From: CAG-390 sp045546615
GTDB lineage: Bacteria > Bacillota > Clostridia > Oscillospirales > CAG-272
Length of the DNA: 64,000 nt
Direction of reading: 5' to 3'
NCBI GenBank assembly: GCA_045546615.1
Contig: JAZQDD010000038.1
Coordinates: 1 to 64,000, forward strand
The notes below the pieces were generated by a model. That model worked only from the letters and a program-made list of their open reading frames with translations. It had not been told where the DNA came from and ran no database searches. This document shows positions 59,651-64,000 of the stretch, in pieces; positions within the stretch are counted from its first letter, which is position 1; each line of letters starts with the position of its first letter. The translations under genes were made by a program, and so were the position numbers.

Positions 59651-59746
59651 TTTAATTTTCCTCCGTTATTCTATGATAGTATCGGCACTCTAAATCTGCC
59701 GACGCCGAGCAAACGAATAGCTCGGTTTTGCATTATTGCGCGAAAA
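59651..59746 (-). promoter_or_regulatory. Two-hairpin region between rpsK and rpsD
   Basis: On the leftward mRNA, CCGAGC / GCTCGG and CGGCA / TGCCG form two successive hairpins ahead of the rpsD ribosome site. This is where an S4 autoregulatory site could lie; the function is a guess. Confidence 0.25.
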
Positions 59747-60142
59747 TTAAACTCTTCTGCGCTTGGGAGGACGGCAACCGTTGTGAGGAACGGGAGTTAC
59801 GTCCTTGATCATTGTAATCTGAAGACCTACTGCCTCAAGACCGCGAATCGCAGACTCACGTCCCGAACCGGGGCCTCTTACATAAACCTCAACAGACTTC
59901 AATCCATGCTCCATAGCAGCCTTTGCGGCAGCCTCGGATGCGGACTGAGCAGCGAAGGGAGTGGACTTTCTGGAGCCCTTGAAGCCGAGTTCACCGGCGG
60001 AAGCCCAAGAAATAGCATTACCCTCGGTATCAGTTACAGTAACAATGGTGTTATTGAAGGTTGCGCGAATATGAACCTGACCGTTAGGTATATTCTTTTT
60101 ATCGCGGCGCTTCTTAATGACCTTTTTTGCAACTTTAGCCAT
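59747..60142 (-). CDS. rpsK: 30S ribosomal protein S11
   Basis: This 131-residue S11 has the core NNTIVTVTDTEGNAISWASA, KSTPFAAQ and the C-terminal PHNGCRPPKRRRV. It lies downstream of rpsM. Confidence 0.97.
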   Translation of the reverse strand: MAKVAKKVIKKRRDKKNIPNGQVHIRATFNNTIVTVTDTEGNAISWASAGELGFKGSRKSTPFAAQSASEAAAKAAMEHGLKSVEVYVRGPGSGRESAIRGLEAVGLQITMIKDVTPVPHNGCRPPKRRRV

Positions 60143-60161
60143 AGTAGCTTATCATCCTTTC

Positions 60162-60530
60162 TTATTTCTTCTTGTTGGCAATGGTCTTAACGGGACCCTT
60201 GCGGGTTCTTGCATTGGTCTTAGTTCTCTGACCTCTTACCGGCAGACCCTTTCTGTGTCTGATTCCGCGGTAGCAGTTGATCTCAACAAGACGCTTGATG
60301 TTAAGAGCAACATCACGGCGGAGGTCACCCTCTACAACGTAATTGTTCTCGATCTCGTCACGGAGCTTTGCTACTTCGTCCTCAGTGAGGTCCTTAGCGC
60401 GAGTATCGGGGTTAATTCCGGTCTTAGCAAGAATGTCATTTGCGCTCTTACGACCGATACCGTAAATGTAGGTAAGGGCGATTTCAACGCGCTTCTGATT
60501 AGGAATATCAACACCAGCTATACGAGCCAT
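60162..60530 (-). CDS. rpsM: 30S ribosomal protein S13
   Basis: This 122-residue S13 begins MARIAGVDIPNQKRVEIALT and has the Arg/Lys-rich end (RTKTNARTRKGPVKTIANKKK). It follows rpmJ. Confidence 0.97.
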   Translation of the reverse strand: MARIAGVDIPNQKRVEIALTYIYGIGRKSANDILAKTGINPDTRAKDLTEDEVAKLRDEIENNYVVEGDLRRDVALNIKRLVEINCYRGIRHRKGLPVRGQRTKTNARTRKGPVKTIANKKK

Positions 60531-60564
60531 TCTGTTTAATCCTTTCTTATCTTAAATTTCGCGA

Positions 60565-60678
60565 TTAACCCTGGCGCTGCTTGTGCTTGGGGTTCTCGCA
60601 GATGACCATTACGCGGCCATGTCTTCTAATGATTTTGCACTTCTCGCAAATCTTTTTTACGGATGGCTTAACTTTCAT
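60565..60678 (-). CDS. rpmJ: 50S ribosomal protein L36
   Basis: This 37-residue L36 reads MKVKPSVKKICEKCKIIRR at the start and ends ENPKHKQRQG. The zinc ligands CxxC plus Cys and His are present. It lies between infA and rpsM, the standard place. Confidence 0.96.
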   Translation of the reverse strand: MKVKPSVKKICEKCKIIRRHGRVMVICENPKHKQRQG

Positions 60679-60725
60679 TTAAATTTTACCATACCTTTCT
60701 TAAAATTAAGTGTTCGCGACAACCG

Positions 60726-60944
60726 TTACTTTGTACGCCACGTGATGCGTCCCTTGGTAAGGTCATATACCGAAACCTCAACGGTTACGTGATCACCGGG
60801 AAGAATTCTGATATAATTCATCCTCAGTTTTCCGGATATATGCGCCGTAACGATATGTCCATTGGGAAGTTGTACTTTAAATACGGTATTGGGAAGAGCC
60901 TCAATTACCGTACCTTCAAATTCGATAACGTCGTCCTTAGGCAA
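60726..60944 (-). CDS. infA: Translation initiation factor IF-1
   Basis: This 72-residue IF-1 has an OB fold (PKDDVIEFEGTVIEALPN, then HISGKLRMNYIRILPGD). The start is TTG at 60944, eight bases after TAGGAG, which gives the usual IF-1 length; the longer frame upstream is untranslated leader. It lies between map and rpmJ. Confidence 0.95.
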   Translation of the reverse strand: MPKDDVIEFEGTVIEALPNTVFKVQLPNGHIVTAHISGKLRMNYIRILPGDHVTVEVSVYDLTKGRITWRTK

Positions 60945-60973
60945 AATAATCACTCCTATCTCATTTGTTGCAA

Positions 60974-61729
60974 TCAATCATATACGGCTGTAAGAATTAC
61001 AGTTCCGTTTTCTGTCAAGGCTACTGAATTTTCATAATGCGCCGAAAGAGTACCGTCGGCAGTTTTTACAGTCCAACCGTCAGGCATATCCTTGACCTCA
61101 TAGCGTCCGACGTTAACCATCGGTTCTATGGCAAGTGTCATGCCGACTGCGAGCCGCACTCCTCTGCCCGCCGTTCCGAAATTCGGAACCTCGGGTTCTT
61201 CGTGAAGCTCACGGCCTACTCCGTGTCCTATATATCTTCGCACTACGCTGAAGCCTTCCGCTTCAACACAGGTCTGAATGGCGTTGCCGATATCGCCTAT
61301 GCGGTTACCCACACGAAACGCCTCGACTCCGCAATCAAAGCTACGCTTTGTAGTCTCAATTAGCCTTTTTGCCTCATCGGATATTCGTCCGACGGGAATG
61401 GTACGCGCCATATCTCCGTTAAAGCCCTTGTAAAGCGCACCAACGTCTATCTTTACGATATCCCCATCATAAAGAATCTTCTTTTTTGAAGGAATACCAT
61501 GGATGATCTCGTCGTTTACACTTATACAAGCACTTCCGGGAAAGCCGCCGTAGCCGAGGAAGGAAGGCTTTGCACCGCACTTCTCTATGTGATGACGAAT
61601 GATAGCGTCAAGCTCATAGGTGCTGATTCCCTCGCGCACCTTTTCACAGGCGGCGAGCATCGCTTCGGCAGTGATCCTTCCTGCCTCTTTCATATCGGCT
61701 ATTTGCAACGAATTTTTGATTGGTATCAT
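60974..61729 (-). CDS. map: Methionine aminopeptidase, type I
   Basis: This 251-residue metalloenzyme removes N-terminal Met. The metal ligands lie in KIDVGALYKGFNGDMART, YIGHGVGRELHEEP and LAIEPMVNVG, with a final Glu in HYENSVALTENG. Its start overlaps the adk stop (TAATG). Confidence 0.96.
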   Translation of the reverse strand: MIPIKNSLQIADMKEAGRITAEAMLAACEKVREGISTYELDAIIRHHIEKCGAKPSFLGYGGFPGSACISVNDEIIHGIPSKKKILYDGDIVKIDVGALYKGFNGDMARTIPVGRISDEAKRLIETTKRSFDCGVEAFRVGNRIGDIGNAIQTCVEAEGFSVVRRYIGHGVGRELHEEPEVPNFGTAGRGVRLAVGMTLAIEPMVNVGRYEVKDMPDGWTVKTADGTLSAHYENSVALTENGTVILTAVYD

Positions 61730-62367
61730 TATTTGTTGATCTCTGCGAGAGCCTTACGCACAAGCTCGGTAGTATCCTCGACCTGCTCCTGTCCTTCAAC
61801 TGCTACGAGCAATCCGCGCTCGCGGTAGAAGTCAAGAAGAGGCTCGGTCTGGCTGTGGTAGGTCTCGAGACGGTTGACAACGGTCTCTGCCTTATCATCC
61901 TTGCGGATGTAAAGAGCCTTGCCGCACTTGTCGCAAACGTCTGCGACCGCGGGAGGATTGTAGTCAACATGGTATGAAGCGCCACATTCGCAAACGCGGC
62001 GTCCGCTCATACGCTTGACTATTCTCGCATCATCAACCTCAATGGAAAGAACGGCATCGATCTTCACGCCCATGTCCTCAAGTGCTTTCGCCTGAGCAAT
62101 GGAGCGAGGAAAACCGTCGAGAATGAAGCCGTTTTTGCAAGCATCGGAAACAAGGTAATCTCTTACGATGCCGATAACTATCTCATCAGGAACAAGTCCA
62201 CCGCTTTCAACATAGGACTTAGCAACATTGCCAAGCTCTGTGCCAGCCTTCATAGCGTCGCGAAGGATCTGGCCTGTGGAGATTGCGGGAATATTCTCGC
62301 GGGCAGCAATAAGCTCCGCCTGAGTTCCCTTGCCTGCGCCGGGGGCGCCCATAATAATAAGATTCAT
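61729..62367 (-). CDS. adk: Adenylate kinase
   Basis: This 212-residue kinase interconverts AMP, ATP and ADP. The P-loop is GAPGAGKGT at residues 7-15, and the LID domain carries four cysteines (CECG, then CDKCG), so it is the zinc-binding form typical of Gram-positives. It is coupled to map. Confidence 0.97.
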   Translation of the reverse strand: MNLIIMGAPGAGKGTQAELIAARENIPAISTGQILRDAMKAGTELGNVAKSYVESGGLVPDEIVIGIVRDYLVSDACKNGFILDGFPRSIAQAKALEDMGVKIDAVLSIEVDDARIVKRMSGRRVCECGASYHVDYNPPAVADVCDKCGKALYIRKDDKAETVVNRLETYHSQTEPLLDFYRERGLLVAVEGQEQVEDTTELVRKALAEINK

Positions 62368-62399
62368 TATTGATCTCCTCGGTTATTATAATAAACGGC

Positions 62400-63725
62400 T
62401 TAACCGAAAATACCCTTGGACTTGGATCCGCCGTAGCTGCGGAGAGCCACCTGAGCCTCAAGATCTCTGTGCGTTTCAAGAGCAACACCTACAACGATGA
62501 GGAGCGAGTTACCGCCGAAGGCAAGGCCTGCGAAGGTAGTTCCAAGCGCGGAGGTGATGATGTTGATGAGCATCGGGAAACCTGCGATGAAGCAAAGGAA
62601 GATAGCACCGATAAGGGTGATCCTGTTGAGTATTTTCTTGATATACTGAACGGTAGGTCTACCCGAACGAATACCGGGGATAGAGCCGCCGTTCTTCTGA
62701 ATGTTATTTGCAACCTCTACGGGGTTGAAGGAAATCATCACGTAGAAGTAAGCAAAGAGAACGATCAGAACGAGATAAAGAACAAAGTAGAGCCAACCAT
62801 CGAAGTTGAATACGCTGGTAACGCTCTTCCAGAAATTGCTGTTCGGGAAGAAGCTTGCGATGGTAGCGGGGATGGAAACGATGGAGCTTGCGAAGATAAC
62901 AGGCATAACACCCGTCATATTCAGCTTAATGGGAAGATTGGAGGACTGACCTCCATACATCTTGCGACCAACAACTCTCTTTGCATACTGGATCGGAATA
63001 CGTCTCTCGGATTCGGTAAACCAAACAACGAGAACAACGATAGCGAGAGTAATAACAACAGATACGATAGCAAGGATAAGTCCCGTCCACTTGAACGAAG
63101 CGAGGTTCATGGTGGGGAATACCATAGCAATGATCTGTCCTACGAGAGCAGGACCGCGAGAGATGATGTTAGCAAAGAGGATCATGGAGATACCGTTGCC
63201 GATACCAAAATCATTGATCTTCTCAGCAAGCCACATGATTACCGAAGAGCCTGCGCAGTAGCAGAGTACGATAACGAGCTTGCCAAACCAGTTGACTCCC
63301 TCGGACAGCCAGCCATAATAATCCATATACTGCATATAGCCGTAAGCCGTAATAAGAGAAAGTAAAACGGTTGCGTAACGGGTGATAGCGGTGATCTTTC
63401 TTCTACCCTCCTCGCCTTCCTTAGACATACGCTCAAGCGCAGGAATGGCAACGGTGAGAAGCTGAATGATGATCTGTGCGGTAATGTAGGGCGATACGGA
63501 AAGAGCAAACAGAGTTGCCTGACCAAATGCACCACCGGAAAGAATGTTCATATAAGCGAAGATAGACCCCTCAGTCTGAGCTGTAAAGCTCTCAAGAGCC
63601 GCTGCACTTATATAAGGTACGGGAATCTGCGCGCCTAAACGGTAGATAAACAGAATGAGCAAGGTGAAGAGAATCTTCGAACGAAGCTCGGTTACCTTCC
63701 AGGCGTTTCTGAAGGTCGCAAACAT
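62400..63725 (-). CDS. secY: Protein translocase subunit SecY
   Basis: This 441-residue ten-helix membrane channel has the N-terminal LFTLLILFIYRLGAQIPVP, the plug and lateral gate region, and the cytosolic loop IQKNGGSIPGIRSGRPT. It lies between rplO and adk; its ribosome site GGAGG is formed by the last codons of rplO. Confidence 0.97.
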   Translation of the reverse strand: MFATFRNAWKVTELRSKILFTLLILFIYRLGAQIPVPYISAAALESFTAQTEGSIFAYMNILSGGAFGQATLFALSVSPYITAQIIIQLLTVAIPALERMSKEGEEGRRKITAITRYATVLLSLITAYGYMQYMDYYGWLSEGVNWFGKLVIVLCYCAGSSVIMWLAEKINDFGIGNGISMILFANIISRGPALVGQIIAMVFPTMNLASFKWTGLILAIVSVVITLAIVVLVVWFTESERRIPIQYAKRVVGRKMYGGQSSNLPIKLNMTGVMPVIFASSIVSIPATIASFFPNSNFWKSVTSVFNFDGWLYFVLYLVLIVLFAYFYVMISFNPVEVANNIQKNGGSIPGIRSGRPTVQYIKKILNRITLIGAIFLCFIAGFPMLINIITSALGTTFAGLAFGGNSLLIVVGVALETHRDLEAQVALRSYGGSKSKGIFG

Positions 63726-63727
63726 CC

Positions 63728-64000
63728 TTATACCTCCTCTACGCTTCCGCCTGCCGCCTCGATTTTTTCCTTAGCGGCTGCCGAGAACTTTGCCGCCTTT
63801 ACGGTGAGCTTCTTCTGAAGCTCGCCATTTCCGAGAACCTTGAGTCCGTCAAGTTCCTTGCGAACGATGCGGGCATCAAGGAGAGCTGCGAGATCGACGA
63901 CGGCGCCGTTCTCGAAGCGATTGAGATCGCTTACGTTTACAGTTGCGTAAACAGTTGCAAATCTCTGGTTGTTAAAGCCTCTCTTGGGAAGCTGTCTGTA
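63728..64000 (-). CDS. rplO: 50S ribosomal protein L15 (3' part)
   Basis: The last 90 residues of L15 are present. The partial frame has PKRGFNNQ, a hallmark of L15, and ends GGSVEEV with TAA at 63730-63728. The gene runs off the right edge. It precedes secY with a two-base gap. Confidence 0.93.
   Translation of the reverse strand, partial: YRQLPKRGFNNQRFATVYATVNVSDLNRFENGAVVDLAALLDARIVRKELDGLKVLGNGELQKKLTVKAAKFSAAAKEKIEAAGGSVEEV

Overview
The window looks like a chromosomal segment of an anaerobic, spore-forming member of the Clostridia (Bacillota), probably a gut-type Oscillospirales or Christensenellales relative. The evidence is a sporulation sigma-G gene, YpeB-like and CwlD-like proteins, a clostridial glgC/glgD pair, hrcA-grpE-dnaK-dnaJ under a CIRCE operator, a zinc-type adenylate kinase, and housekeeping promoters of the TTGACA-17-TATAAT type, many carrying a GTGATATAAT-like -10 region. 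No prophage, insertion sequence, rRNA or CRISPR array is visible.

Layout. Positions 1-2000 are an accessory edge: a small membrane protein between two copies of a duplicated terminator, then a four-helix-bundle (S23/Avd-like) gene and a membrane PH-like gene lying between two unusual arrays of short repeats with palindromic spacers (649-744 and 1739-1967). The second array supplies the stop codon of rlmD. Positions 2000-5760 hold a leftward RNA-modification and housekeeping cluster (rlmD, a degenerate phosphoesterase, a Nif3-like protein, trmK, a DUF1858 protein). Positions 5950-18420 hold prfB, a tRNA-Lys, a zinc-ribbon-repeat D,D-carboxypeptidase lipoprotein, hpf, ligA, a cell-wall amidase, rsmI, asd and an EFR1-type ferredoxin protein.

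Positions 18450-29020 are a full leftward glycogen operon: glgB, glgC, glgD, glgA, glgP, a GH13 glycosidase and a small unknown gene. It covers ADP-glucose formation, chain extension, branching, phosphorolysis and oligosaccharide hydrolysis. Positions 29200-43900 hold sigG, a membrane-anchored XRE regulator, lnt, an RluA-family pseudouridine synthase, upp, mtaB, rpmB, a pentein-like protein, an orphan solute-binding lipoprotein, rpoD with dnaG, a YigZ protein and hflX.

Positions 43900-57420 hold rpmE, rplS, a methionine pair (metA with Glu111 plus an O-acetylhomoserine sulfhydrylase), a hydrolase, prmA, the heat-shock operon, a MurE-like ligase, and a DUF3343 / cysteine desulfurase pair. The end of the window is the ribosomal alpha/spc segment read leftward: rplO (partial), secY, adk, map, infA, rpmJ, rpsM, rpsK, rpsD, rpoA, rplQ.

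The most unusual item is the hairpin-repeat array system around 640-2000. It consists of invariant 7-8 base cores alternating with short spacers that differ in sequence but nearly all fold back on themselves. The arrays bracket a two-gene cassette and abut a core gene. Functional statements below rest on reading the sequence and on family knowledge; no database search was run.
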